Source: Chloroflexota bacterium (GTDB taxonomy: Bacteria > Chloroflexota > Dehalococcoidia > DSTF01 > JACRBR01). Taken from it: a DNA stretch of 40,026 bases. This document shows, piece by piece, positions 1 to 7,085 of this stretch. Position numbers and translations under genes: made by a program. Below the pieces are notes generated by a model, which searched no databases, was not told the origin of the DNA, and saw only the letters and a program-made list of their open reading frames with translations. The stretch lies in the NCBI GenBank assembly GCA_016213125.1, contig JACRBR010000354.1:1-40026 (forward strand). Direction: 5' to 3'. The stretch's first letter is position 1. Every line of letters begins with the position of its first letter.

Positions 1-420
1 AACAACCCAGGCTGCAAGCCCGGCCATGACCGCCGCACAGACAGACGCCTCCATCGACGCCACGACCCCACGAGACACAGGATCCAGCCGTGCCGCGAGC
101 ATGCTCAACGCGAACGCCAGCGCGCCGAATGTCGCTGGTGCGCGCCGTCCCAGGAGCGCCCCCATCGCCAGGGCTCCGGCAATGAGTGCCCACGCCACCA
201 GCGGGAGCGCTTGGTGGCCCAGCCGCTCGATCGCCTCCGTCGCGATCGAACCGGGCGCGTGGCGCACAAGCCTGTTGCCCAGCGCATACGGCGCGAACGG
301 CAAGCCCGGTGCCGCTTCGTGAAGAAGATACTCCGAGAGAAGCCCAACGCCCGCTGCGGCCAGCCCGGGCCTGGTGAAAAACCAGACCCGGGCCAGCCGC
401 GTTGGAGGGGAGGAGGTCAT
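1..420 (-). CDS. Membrane N-terminus of a molybdopterin-dependent (sulfite oxidase-like) oxidoreductase, partial
   Basis: Reading leftwards from the ATG at 420 gives 140 codons with no stop, so the gene continues beyond the left edge. The visible part has hydrophobic segments at about residues 18-33, 70-93 and 97-109 and the sequence LGNRLVRHAPGSIATEAIE followed by LGHQALP. From memory this PG-ATxAIExLG pattern is typical of the membrane domain that precedes the molybdopterin domain in actinobacterial and Chloroflexi sulfite-oxidase/YedY-like proteins; the catalytic domain itself is outside the window. The start is supported by GGAGGGGAGGAGG-type purine-rich sequence just upstream on this strand and by a one-base TGATG overlap with the stop of the preceding cupredoxin gene, which implies translational coupling. 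Family assignment is inference from the N-terminus only. Confidence 0.6.
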   Translation of the reverse strand, partial: MTSSPPTRLARVWFFTRPGLAAAGVGLLSEYLLHEAAPGLPFAPYALGNRLVRHAPGSIATEAIERLGHQALPLVAWALIAGALAMGALLGRRAPATFGALAFALSMLAARLDPVSRGVVASMEASVCAAVMAGLAAWVV

Positions 421-908
421 CAAGTTCCGGCTGGTATCAGCGATCCCACCATGCCCGACGTGCGATGGTATTTGCACACGTAGGGCACGGCGCCACCGTC
501 CAGCTTTATTTGAACCGTGATCAGTTCGCCCGGCGCCACGTCCATGTCAATGTTCTGGTTGGCGATGCTTACGTTGTGCAGCGCCGCTCCAGTGTTGCTA
601 ACCACCATGGTGACGATTCCCGGCTGAAGAGCCGTCACGCAGGTCGGCGAAAAGAAGGAGTCACCCGCCTCCACCTCCATCGTCGTCCCCGCCGCCGCAA
701 CAGCGCCGTGGTCATTGATGTTGCCGGTCAGCCCGCTGTTGGCAGGACACGTCGCCGCGGCCGCATTCGTCGTGGCGACGGGACTGGCGACGTTCGTGTT
801 ACTGGCTGCCGGCGAGGCCGTCGCGGCATCATCCCCGCTCGAACAAGCGGCTGTCAGCAACACGAGCCCTGCGATGCCCCCAAACAGTGTCCAGCGAGAC
901 CTCATCAC
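420..908 (-). CDS. Cupredoxin (plastocyanin-like) lipoprotein
   Basis: A 162-residue lipoprotein. The N-terminus has a hydrophobic signal ending in the lipobox LTAAC, with the lipidated Cys at 22. A low-complexity Ala/Thr/Ser linker follows to about residue 60, then one cupredoxin domain. All four type-1 copper ligands are present: His111 (in ALHNVS), then Cys145, His148 and Met153 in the CKYHRTSGM loop. It should be a blue-copper electron carrier anchored outside the membrane. It begins with GTG at 908, overlapping the stop of the upstream lipoprotein (GTGA); an ATG one codon later (905) is an alternative. Its own stop overlaps the start of the molybdoenzyme membrane protein, so the three genes form one coupled operon. 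This makes it a plausible electron partner of that enzyme, which is inference. Confidence 0.85.
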   Translation of the reverse strand: MMRSRWTLFGGIAGLVLLTAACSSGDDAATASPAASNTNVASPVATTNAAAATCPANSGLTGNINDHGAVAAAGTTMEVEAGDSFFSPTCVTALQPGIVTMVVSNTGAALHNVSIANQNIDMDVAPGELITVQIKLDGGAVPYVCKYHRTSGMVGSLIPAGT

Positions 909-1792
909 TGGATCTTCACCTCCACCTTGTCGGAAACTTCCGGCGCCAGCGGCGCGTGGCCGTTGTCCGTCAGGAGCGGGATGAGCGTGTGCGTCGAACC
1001 CGGCTCGAATCCGGCCGTCGAGGCGTGGAACACGGTAGTGCAGCTCATGCCCGCCATCGTGCCCATGCCCATCATCGGGCCTGTGGTGCTGTCGAAGTTG
1101 AGATGCCAGTGCCCGTATCCCGCCACGGCCGGCTTGCCGAACAGGTCGCAGCTGAGGTTGAAGTTCTGCACCTCGACCACGATGTCGAAGTTCCCGGAGA
1201 CGGTGTCGCCCGCTTTGGGGCTGATGATCTTGATCGTGGGGGCGGCGGCGGAGGTCGCGTCCGCTATTTCCGCCAACGGGTTGGTGGGCTGGTAGTCGAT
1301 CGTCACGGAAACCGCGTTGTCATGCACCTCTGCGTGGTCGTTTTGCGCCGGCACAATCGTGAGCGTGTGCTTACCCGGCTTCACGTTCTGCAGCGAGATC
1401 GTGGTTTGCGGCGTGCACACCATGTCGATGAGTGACCTGTCGATCTCCGTGTGATAGTGCCCATTGCCCTCTTTCACGGGCTTGCCCGCCTCATCGCAGG
1501 TCAGTTCGAATCCGGTCGCCGTGACATCGAGCGTCACCTCGTTGGCGGTGATGATCGCGCCATCGGCCGGCGCGATGATCGCCAGCTTCATGTTCTCGGC
1601 CCCGGGCTGCATGGGCATCATCTCGGGCGTTGCCGCGCTCGCCGCGGCCGTTGTGGGCGCCGTCGTCGGTGCCTGCGTAGCGGCCGGCAGCGCCGTCGGC
1701 GTGTCGTCCTCCGTGTCGCTGTCGCCGCACGCGGCGGCGATGAGTGCTACGCCGGCGACGGCCAGCACAAGATGTGGAATACGCACCTTCAT
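905..1792 (-). CDS. Two-repeat lipoprotein with GHxH motifs, possible metal binding
   Basis: 295 residues starting at the ATG at 1792, preceded by AGGGAG seven bases upstream. A signal sequence ends in IAAAC (Cys22), followed by an Ala/Thr/Pro linker to about residue 66. Two related beta-rich repeats follow, at about 70-166 and 186-294. Each has a Phe-x-Leu-x-Cys-(D) turn (Cys99, Cys215) and then a Gly-His-x-His motif (GNGHYHTEID near 112-114; GYGHWHLNFD near 228-230). Further Cys (126, 251), His and a Met cluster MMGMGTMAGM in the second repeat are present. The pattern resembles small His-rich DUF4399-like domains, and metal (copper) binding is plausible because the next gene in the operon is a cupredoxin, but no function is established. 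A consensus CRP/FNR-type dyad lies 68 bp upstream of the start. Confidence 0.75.
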   Translation of the reverse strand: MKVRIPHLVLAVAGVALIAAACGDSDTEDDTPTALPAATQAPTTAPTTAAASAATPEMMPMQPGAENMKLAIIAPADGAIITANEVTLDVTATGFELTCDEAGKPVKEGNGHYHTEIDRSLIDMVCTPQTTISLQNVKPGKHTLTIVPAQNDHAEVHDNAVSVTIDYQPTNPLAEIADATSAAAPTIKIISPKAGDTVSGNFDIVVEVQNFNLSCDLFGKPAVAGYGHWHLNFDSTTGPMMGMGTMAGMSCTTVFHASTAGFEPGSTHTLIPLLTDNGHAPLAPEVSDKVEVKIQ

Positions 1793-1858
1793 TGGAATCT
1801 CCCTTCTCTCTCCTCCGGCCAATTTCCTTTGTAGCGTGGATCACACAGACCCGCGCCT

Positions 1859-1876
1859 CTGTGAGCGGCGTCACAG
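1859..1876. promoter_or_regulatory. CRP/FNR-family binding site (CTGTGA-N6-TCACAG)
   Basis: A perfect 18-bp dyad, CTGTGA GCGGCG TCACAG, matching the classic TGTGA-N6-TCACA consensus. It lies 68 bp upstream of the start of the two-repeat lipoprotein operon and in the gap shared with the divergent membrane-protein gene. No regulator of this family is encoded in the window, so binding is inferred from the motif. Confidence 0.55.
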
Positions 1877-1961
1877 TGGGCAGGGTCGTCATCCTTGGCG
1901 GTTCTCGGGTCGAGCATCGGCTGACCAAAATGGAGGTCGACAGGACAATGCCAGGTCACGG

Positions 1962-1977
1962 TGTGATCTTGATCACC
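1962..1977. promoter_or_regulatory. Second CRP/FNR-type dyad (TGTGA-N6-TCACC)
   Basis: TGTGA TCTTGA TCACC, one mismatch from the consensus and with the same N6 spacing as the site at 1859-1876. It contains the inner dyad GTGATC-TT-GATCAC. It is about 105 bp upstream of the GTG start of the membrane protein at 2082. Confidence 0.45.
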
Positions 1978-2081
1978 GAGGGCGACCCGCCGTACCGAAT
2001 AGGGTGAGTGCAGAACTAGGGCCGGACGGACAGGCAGATGTTGTCCGGAGCCGACCTGCTCGGAAGAAGGAGAACCGGATC

Positions 2082-2606
2082 GTGAATGCTGAAGTGGCAA
2101 TAATTGCCGGACTGATTGGCGGCGCGGCGATGGTGGCGATGCTCTATGCGGCCATGTGGTTGCTCCCCGACCAGATACGGATGAATCTTCTCCTTCTCGT
2201 GGGCACGATGTTCGCGCCCGCGAGCGGGGCTGCGTACGGCATCGGCTTCATGATCCATATGATGATGAGTGGTGCGTTTGGCCTCGCCCATGGCGCCCTG
2301 ATCGAGTCGGCCGGTGTCACCTCAGCCGGAGCGGGGGCGGGCTACGGCGCCGTCTTTGGCCTCGGTCACGCCCTTGCGGCAGGAATGGCCCTCGGCATGA
2401 TGCCGGCGCTCCATCCCCGAATGCGCAAGTCGGAGCACGCGCTTACACCCGCGTTTGCCGGCGGCCCCGGCCCTTCGAACGGAGAACTGCTGGAACCGCC
2501 GGGTTTCTTTGGGCTCAACTACCCTCGGATGACGACCGCCGGCTTCTTCGCCTTGCATGTCATGTTTGGCGTCATCGTCGGCGTGGGCTACGGCGCCTGG
2601 GCGTAG
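2082..2606 (+). CDS. Small integral membrane protein of unknown function
   Basis: 174 residues. The GTG at 2082 was chosen because AGGAG lies nine bases upstream; the open frame extends further left but without a ribosome site. Four probable membrane helices are at about 5-28, 48-72, 84-108 and 150-171, rich in Gly, Ala and Met. The loop around residues 54-70 contains several Met and His residues (IGFMIHMMMSGAFGLAH), and another His is in LGHALAAGMALGMM. A soluble Pro/Gly-rich loop spans about 111-149. I do not recognise the family. It is divergent from the lipoprotein/cupredoxin operon and shares a regulatory gap holding two CRP/FNR-like dyads, so co-regulation is likely. A truncated tRNA begins immediately after its stop codon. 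Confidence 0.7.
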   Translation: MNAEVAIIAGLIGGAAMVAMLYAAMWLLPDQIRMNLLLLVGTMFAPASGAAYGIGFMIHMMMSGAFGLAHGALIESAGVTSAGAGAGYGAVFGLGHALAAGMALGMMPALHPRMRKSEHALTPAFAGGPGPSNGELLEPPGFFGLNYPRMTTAGFFALHVMFGVIVGVGYGAWA

Positions 2607-2644
2607 TCCGTCGGTCCAGGGTTCGAATCCCTGAGGGCGCACCA
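2607..2644 (+). tRNA. Truncated tRNA: 3' end only (T-arm, acceptor strand, CCA); possible att scar
   Basis: Bases 2617-2633 form a perfect T-arm: stem CAGGG, loop TTCGAAT, stem CCCTG. They are followed by a 7-base acceptor strand AGGGCGC, discriminator A and CCA (2642-2644). The matching 5' acceptor strand GCGCCCT, D-arm and anticodon arm are not found upstream, where coding sequence of the membrane protein occupies the space. This is therefore a 3' tRNA remnant, the usual footprint of an element that integrated in a tRNA gene. The acceptor would suit a tRNA-Arg-like gene, but identity is uncertain. Confidence 0.7.
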
Positions 2645-2922
2645 CCAACCTCGCCCTGCCCCGCGCTGATCCCAGTCGACCGGCACGGGCGTGCAATTTC
2701 GCTCCCCCGACGCCAACCGGGCACGGCGCTCCCGCGGCCGTCGGCGCTTCCGGGGCCAAAGGGCCCCCGGAATTATGGGCCGGAGGCACCTGCGCGAACC
2801 CGCCGCGCGGCCATAGGCTGCCTGAACCTGGAAGAGGCGCCGAGCGGCGGCACGCAACGGTAGACCGTCAAGAGGTACGAACACATGGCGAAGCCAGCGC
2901 CGCGTCGCCCGGCGACCGCACG
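2607..2922. other. 316-bp gap after the membrane protein
   Basis: Apart from the tRNA remnant at its left end, I see no convincing gene or terminator here. The sequence is GC-rich. The antisense reading frames across the tRNA piece give the well-known spurious 'GFEPWTDGL'-type peptide and are not a gene. Confidence 0.6.
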
Positions 2923-3297
2923 ATGAGTGGTCACGAGTGGCTCATCGGGCTCTACGCCCTGAACTTCTCGCTGTTGATGACCCATCAGGTCGACTCCTCC
3001 TACTGGGAGGAGTGGGACCTGTTCCACATCCCGGGCGGCAACCAGCTCAACTTGGTATTCAATCTCGTGTTACTGCTCGTCGGAATGGCCGGGTTCGGGT
3101 TCCTGGTGGCCGGCCGTGCCGCGGGCGACTACCTCGCGCTCATTCTGGCCGGAGCCGGCCTCTTCGCGTTCTGCATCCACGCCTTCTTTCTCGCCCGCGG
3201 CGATCAGCGTTTCAGGCAGCCCGCGTCGCTCGTGCTGCTGATCGCCTTGCTCCCGCTCTCGGTGGCCATGGGCCTAACGTCGGTCGCGCGCTTCTGA
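2923..3297 (+). CDS. DUF6713-like four-helix membrane protein
   Basis: 124 residues starting at ATG 2923; no strong ribosome site is visible. Four hydrophobic segments are at about 5-20, 43-64, 68-90 and 100-118. The N-terminal pattern LYALNFSLLMTHQVDSSYWEE followed by WDLFHIPGGNQ, with its H-x-x-D-x-x-Y-W-x-E-W core, matches my memory of the DUF6713 family, whose function is unknown. The gene stands alone, is followed by a strong hairpin at 3372-3397 and is convergent with a cupredoxin gene. Assignment is from recall of the family motif only. Confidence 0.7.
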   Translation: MSGHEWLIGLYALNFSLLMTHQVDSSYWEEWDLFHIPGGNQLNLVFNLVLLLVGMAGFGFLVAGRAAGDYLALILAGAGLFAFCIHAFFLARGDQRFRQPASLVLLIALLPLSVAMGLTSVARF

Positions 3298-3371
3298 GTG
3301 TTGGCCACAGCAGCAAGGACCTGGTTATCGAGGCGAGTGTGACTCCCGGTCGTTGCAGTGGGGTGCGCGAA

Positions 3372-3397
3372 AGCCGCCGGGGTTGATCCCGGCGGCT
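3372..3397. terminator. Bidirectional terminator hairpin
   Basis: A perfect 10-bp stem (AGCCGCCGGG / CCCGGCGGCT) with a 6-base loop, located between two convergent genes. On the minus strand the stem is followed by TTT, on the plus strand by CTT; there is no long T run. Confidence 0.7.
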
Positions 3398-3427
3398 CTT
3401 GATGGATGCTCGCGCGTTGGCCTGAAG

Positions 3428-3886
3428 TCAGTCCACGCTGATGGTTCCGGTCATCGTCGTTGGGTGGGCGTCGCACACGTAGAAGTAGTTCCCCGCTTCC
3501 ATCTCCACCTGCAGCGTCTGCTTGATGGGTCCTGACTCGAGTTCAGTCTTGGCCAGGCTCGAACCCGTGGCGTCGGTTCCCTTGAACACGTGGACGTTGT
3601 GCGGCACGCCACCGTCCTGGTTGTCGAACTCGATGGTCACCGCCCCGGCGGCCGCTTCGAGCTTGTCGGTGCTGAACAGGATGTCCTTGCCGACCAGCGC
3701 CAGCGTGCTCGGCTTCGCCGCCACTGCCTCCGTCGGCGCGGCGGTGGGGGCCGCCTGCGTCGCCGCCGGGGCCGGACTGTTGGCGCTCGGTTCGTCGCTG
3801 TCGCTATCTCCACCACAAGCCGCCGAGCCCAACAGCACCAGGGCTGCTCCAGCGGCTACCACCGTGATCTTCATTCGCAACTGCAT
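3428..3886 (-). CDS. Cupredoxin lipoprotein
   Basis: 152 residues with a strong ribosome site (AGGAGGAGGAG) before the ATG at 3886. The signal sequence ends in GSAAC (Cys24), followed by an Ala/Pro/Thr linker to about residue 58. One cupredoxin domain (about 60-152) keeps all type-1 copper ligands: His96 (VPHNVHVF), then Cys138, His141 and Met145 in the CDAHPTTM loop. It is predicted to be a membrane-tethered blue-copper electron carrier. It is a single gene followed by a bidirectional terminator; the larger triple-cupredoxin gene lies upstream on the same strand, 64 bp away. It resembles halocyanin/plastocyanin-type proteins, and its redox partner is unknown. Confidence 0.88.
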   Translation of the reverse strand: MQLRMKITVVAAGAALVLLGSAACGGDSDSDEPSANSPAPAATQAAPTAAPTEAVAAKPSTLALVGKDILFSTDKLEAAAGAVTIEFDNQDGGVPHNVHVFKGTDATGSSLAKTELESGPIKQTLQVEMEAGNYFYVCDAHPTTMTGTISVD

Positions 3887-3950
3887 GTTCTCCTCCTCCT
3901 GAATACACGAACGGTGACCGATGCCGCTCGTGCCCGTTTATCCGTCATCT

Positions 3951-5438
3951 TCAGCTTGCCCGGCGCGCCCAGAGCGAGCCGCTCATCGCACACAGTCCGG
4001 CAAGACCCAGTGCGAGCGCTAGCAGTGTGCGCAGCATGTGGTCGGAGCTCCCTGCGCCGTCCCCCGCGTCCGGTAGCAGCGTTCCTTCGGCCACCGCCTT
4101 CACGATGATCGTGCCGGTCTGTCCCTGGCCCGCGTGCAGCGTGCACTTGTAGCTGTAGCTGCCTGCCGACTTGAACGTGAATGTGTAGCTTTCTCCGCTG
4201 TTCATCAGCTGCTTCGACGCCCACACACCGCTGTCGGCAGTCGTGTTGTGAGGAGCGTTGCCCTTGTTCGTCCACCGGATCGTGTCCCCGACGGCGATGG
4301 TCGTCGCGTTCGGCGAGAACTTGAAGTCCTGCATGGAGACATCCACCGTCATCGGGGCGCGCGAGACGGCCCGCGGGCCCGCTGCCGCGCCACCAGCCGA
4401 CGCTGCCTCGATGTTCGCCGATTCCTCTGCCGCCGCCGGGGCTGTCGCCGCGGCGGCCGGCACCGTTGGCGATGCAACCGCTGAGGTCACAGCGGTGGGG
4501 CTGCTGCCATCCTGCACCACGGTGATGGTGCCGGTCTGGACGTCCGGGTGGATCTCGCACTTGTAGTTGTACGTCCCCGCGGTGTTAAAGGTTTTGTCGA
4601 ACGAGCCTCCGTTGGCGACAATGCTGGAATCCCAGTTGCCGCTCGAGGTTGAGGTGTGCGGGGTGCCACTGTTGTTCACCCAGCGCACCGTGTCGCCCAC
4701 GCGAACGGTCAGGGCGGCCGGCTCGAACAGGTAGTTCTTCATCTGCACCGTCACCGTGTCCGGAAGCGGCGTCGGGGAAAGCGTCGGAGTGGCTGAGGGC
4801 GGCGTCGTGGGTGACGGCACCGGCGTGTTCGTCTGGGTCGGCGTCAGGGTCGGTTCCGCGGTGTTGGTCGCCGTCGAGCCCGGCGGGGGGGTGTTCGTGA
4901 TGGTAGGGGTGTTGCTCGGCGTCGCCGTATCGGGAGCCTGCACCGTCACCTTGCCCACCATCATGCCCGCGGCGATGTTGGCATCGACCACCGTGGGATC
5001 CGCGTCCGCGCGCGCTGCGTGCAGGCTACAGAAGTAGGTGAATGTGCCGGACGCGCTGAAAGTGTGGCTGAAGCTGCTGTTCGCCGTCCCGCTCTTGAGA
5101 TTGGGCGAGTTCCAGACGGCCACGTCGGGTGCGGACTCCTCGAACGACGTGATATCGTGGAACTTGGCGTCGGCTGCGCTGTTCCACGTCACGGTGTCGC
5201 CCTCTGAGATCGTGATGGCGGCGGAGTTGTACTGCTGGACGCCGATGGCGCCGCCTCCATTCGTCTCGCCGATAGTCACGGTGGTTGTTGCGGCGCCCGC
5301 GGGCTGCGGCCGGGCCGCGGACGGCCAGAATGCGACCACCCAGGCCGCGCTCAGCAGGACCACGCCAAACACACCGAGTACCCGGCGGGAAACTGCTAGC
5401 GACATCGTGGCGGTCCGGAATCTGATTTGGGTGTTCAT
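3951..5438 (-). CDS. Triple-cupredoxin protein with C-terminal membrane anchor
   Basis: 495 residues from the ATG at 5438 (AAGGAG upstream). An N-terminal signal or membrane segment spans about 19-37. Three cupredoxin domains follow: domain 1 (51-167, His94, Cys137, His140, with Met159/160 after an 18-residue insertion), domain 2 (227-309, His261, Cys294, His297) and domain 3 (363-447, His397, Cys432, His435). They are separated by Thr/Pro-rich and Ala-rich linkers of about 60 residues. A C-terminal hydrophobic helix (469-489) ends in WARRAS, an anchor or sorting-like tail. Domains 2 and 3 have Gln instead of Met at the axial position (PDVQTG, GQGQTG), which in stellacyanin-type sites lowers potential. 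Domain 1 is closely similar to the N-terminal domain of the cupredoxin-WxL protein at 7994. The gene is divergent from a sensor kinase gene. Confidence 0.85.
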   Translation of the reverse strand: MNTQIRFRTATMSLAVSRRVLGVFGVVLLSAAWVVAFWPSAARPQPAGAATTTVTIGETNGGGAIGVQQYNSAAITISEGDTVTWNSAADAKFHDITSFEESAPDVAVWNSPNLKSGTANSSFSHTFSASGTFTYFCSLHAARADADPTVVDANIAAGMMVGKVTVQAPDTATPSNTPTITNTPPPGSTATNTAEPTLTPTQTNTPVPSPTTPPSATPTLSPTPLPDTVTVQMKNYLFEPAALTVRVGDTVRWVNNSGTPHTSTSSGNWDSSIVANGGSFDKTFNTAGTYNYKCEIHPDVQTGTITVVQDGSSPTAVTSAVASPTVPAAAATAPAAAEESANIEAASAGGAAAGPRAVSRAPMTVDVSMQDFKFSPNATTIAVGDTIRWTNKGNAPHNTTADSGVWASKQLMNSGESYTFTFKSAGSYSYKCTLHAGQGQTGTIIVKAVAEGTLLPDAGDGAGSSDHMLRTLLALALGLAGLCAMSGSLWARRAS

Positions 5439-5534
5439 GGCTCCATCTCCTTGTTCACAGACAGTCTCCGTCACGCGCGAACCCGCCACAGGTTCGAAGT
5501 GGCCTTATCGGGTCGGGCATATGTACCGATCGGC

Positions 5535-5550
5535 ATCGACCAAGGTCGAT
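5535..5550. promoter_or_regulatory. Palindrome ATCGACC-AA-GGTCGAT, possible response-regulator site
   Basis: A perfect 7+7 inverted repeat in the gap between the divergent triple-cupredoxin and sensor-kinase genes. Its core GACC-AA-GGTC recurs as GACC-TA-GGTC at 7839-7848, upstream of the cupredoxin-WxL gene on the other side of the regulator pair. Confidence 0.45.
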
Positions 5551-5600
5551 CTGTCAGCAAAACCCGCGTCTGGGCTGCATTGTGAGCGGCGTTTCCGGCG

Positions 5601-5606
5601 TACAAT
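5601..5606 (+). promoter_or_regulatory. Candidate -10 box (TACAAT) for a leaderless sensor-kinase mRNA
   Basis: TACAAT ends seven bases before the GTG start at 5613, so transcription would begin at or next to the start codon. No ribosome site is visible. TTGTGA at 5580-5585 could serve as a weak -35 element (15-bp spacer). Confidence 0.35.
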
Positions 5607-5612
5607 CGGTGC

Positions 5613-7085
5613 GTGAGCAATCAAGTGACGACAGCGGAGGGGGCCAGCCCCGCAGGTTCAGGCGAATCTGGAGCGCTTCGAGATCTGGCGCTTCGCGGCA
5701 TGCGAGCCGTGGCAGCGCCGATGCGCCGTCTCAGCTTCTCGCAGCAGTTCATGCTCTTCGGCCTCGTCGTGCTGGTGGTCGGGGCCTTTGTCATTGGCCG
5801 GTGGGTTTCGCAGGAGATCGAGCAGGGCGTCGTCGACCGGACGGCAGGGGTGACCGCGCTATACGTAGATAGCTTCATGAGTCCGAATCTTCAGGAGCTG
5901 GAAGACAGCCAGACCATCTCCCCTGCCTACTTCAGCCGCCTGGATTCCCTGCTGACCGAGAGCGAGCTGGGACAGGAGATAGTCTCGTTCAAGGTGTGGT
6001 CGCTCGACGGACGGGTCCTTTATGCGCGCGACCGGTCGCTTGTCGGATCCCAGTTCCCGCTGGAGGACGACCTGCAGGGCGCCATTCAGGGTCGGGTTGT
6101 GGCGGCCATGTCGAACCTCGACGCGGAAGAGAACGCGTCCGAGCGCGCTATCGCAGACCGCCTGTTGGAAACGTACGCTCCGGTCCGGTCTCACAATAAC
6201 AATGACGTGATCGGCGTGATGGAGTTCTACATGTCTCCTGATCAGCTCGAGGAGGACGTGGCGGACTCGCAGATGAAAGGGTGGCTAATCGTCGGCACCA
6301 GCACCATCGTCATGTATCTCCTGCTCGTGGGTATGGTGAACGGTGCGTCCAGCACCATCACGCGACAGAACCGAAATCTGCGCGATCTGCTCGAGCGCAA
6401 CGCCGAGCTGGGCGAGCGCGTGCGCATGGCCGCTGCCAGCAAAGCCGAGACCGACGAGCAGGTCATGATGCGTATCGGCCACGAGCTGCATGACGGCCCG
6501 GCGCAGGACCTGGGTTTGGCGCTCCTGCGGCTGGACGACTTGCGTCAGGCCTGCGATGCGTGCGCGGCAGTCACAAAGCCGCCCCAGGACTTCGAGGCTA
6601 TTCGCGACGCGATGGACCGCGCGCTCCATGAGCTGCGCGACATCGCTTCCGGCCTGCGGCTCCCGGAACTGCAGGCGCTCTCAGTCGAACGTGTCGTCGT
6701 GAGGGCCATCGACGAGCACAAGCGCAAGAGCGGGGCGAGCGTGCACTTCTCCTCAGCTATCGAGAAACTCCCTGCGGACGTGGATACTGCTCACAAGATC
6801 GCCCTGTACCGGGTCACGAAAGAGGCTCTGCACAACGCCTGGAAACACAGTGGGGTCAACGAGGCATCCGTATCCCTGACCGCTGACGCCGGCTGGTTGC
6901 GGCTGGAGATCAGCGACCCCGGTGCGGGATTCGATCCCGGCCGCGTCGATACGCGCACATCGCTGGGCTTGCGTGGCATGCGCGAGCGGATCGAGTTGCT
7001 CGCGGGCCAACTCTCGGTTGAATCGCACTCCAAGACAGGTACAGTGGTCACGGCCCGCGTACCCTATACCCAAAGGGCGAATTGA
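5613..7085 (+). CDS. NarX-type sensor histidine kinase (HisKA_3 / HATPase)
   Basis: 490 residues from GTG 5613. Membrane helices at about 44-62 and 224-242 enclose an extracytoplasmic sensor domain of about 160 residues with no recognisable family (the IVSFKVWSLDGRVLYARD segment looks PAS/CACHE-like). A coiled linker leads to the HisKA_3 motif HELHDGPAQDLGLALLRLD, with His293 the likely phospho-acceptor. The ATP-binding domain has an N-box (EALHNAWKHSG) and the G-boxes DPGAGFDP and SLGLRGMRERIELLAG. The gene overlaps the response regulator by one base (TGATG). The pair sits between two cupredoxin loci, which it plausibly controls in response to an extracytoplasmic cue such as copper or redox state; that role is inference. 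Confidence 0.92.
   Translation: MSNQVTTAEGASPAGSGESGALRDLALRGMRAVAAPMRRLSFSQQFMLFGLVVLVVGAFVIGRWVSQEIEQGVVDRTAGVTALYVDSFMSPNLQELEDSQTISPAYFSRLDSLLTESELGQEIVSFKVWSLDGRVLYARDRSLVGSQFPLEDDLQGAIQGRVVAAMSNLDAEENASERAIADRLLETYAPVRSHNNNDVIGVMEFYMSPDQLEEDVADSQMKGWLIVGTSTIVMYLLLVGMVNGASSTITRQNRNLRDLLERNAELGERVRMAAASKAETDEQVMMRIGHELHDGPAQDLGLALLRLDDLRQACDACAAVTKPPQDFEAIRDAMDRALHELRDIASGLRLPELQALSVERVVVRAIDEHKRKSGASVHFSSAIEKLPADVDTAHKIALYRVTKEALHNAWKHSGVNEASVSLTADAGWLRLEISDPGAGFDPGRVDTRTSLGLRGMRERIELLAGQLSVESHSKTGTVVTARVPYTQRAN

Noticed and set aside
402..1295. 297-codon plus-strand frame over the cupredoxin and lipoprotein genes
   Set aside because: Arg/His-rich translation with no ribosome site. The opposite strand encodes lipoboxes and copper ligands, so this is a GC-driven shadow.
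1464..2081. Upstream extension of the membrane-protein frame to a much longer N-terminus
   Set aside because: The extension is antisense to the lipoprotein gene and its promoter; GTG 2082 has a good ribosome site and starts the hydrophobic protein.
2322..2884. Minus-strand frames giving RPQGFEPWTDGL- and RDSNPGPTDY-like peptides
   Set aside because: These are the classic false peptides read antisense through a tRNA T-arm. They helped locate the tRNA fragment but are not genes.
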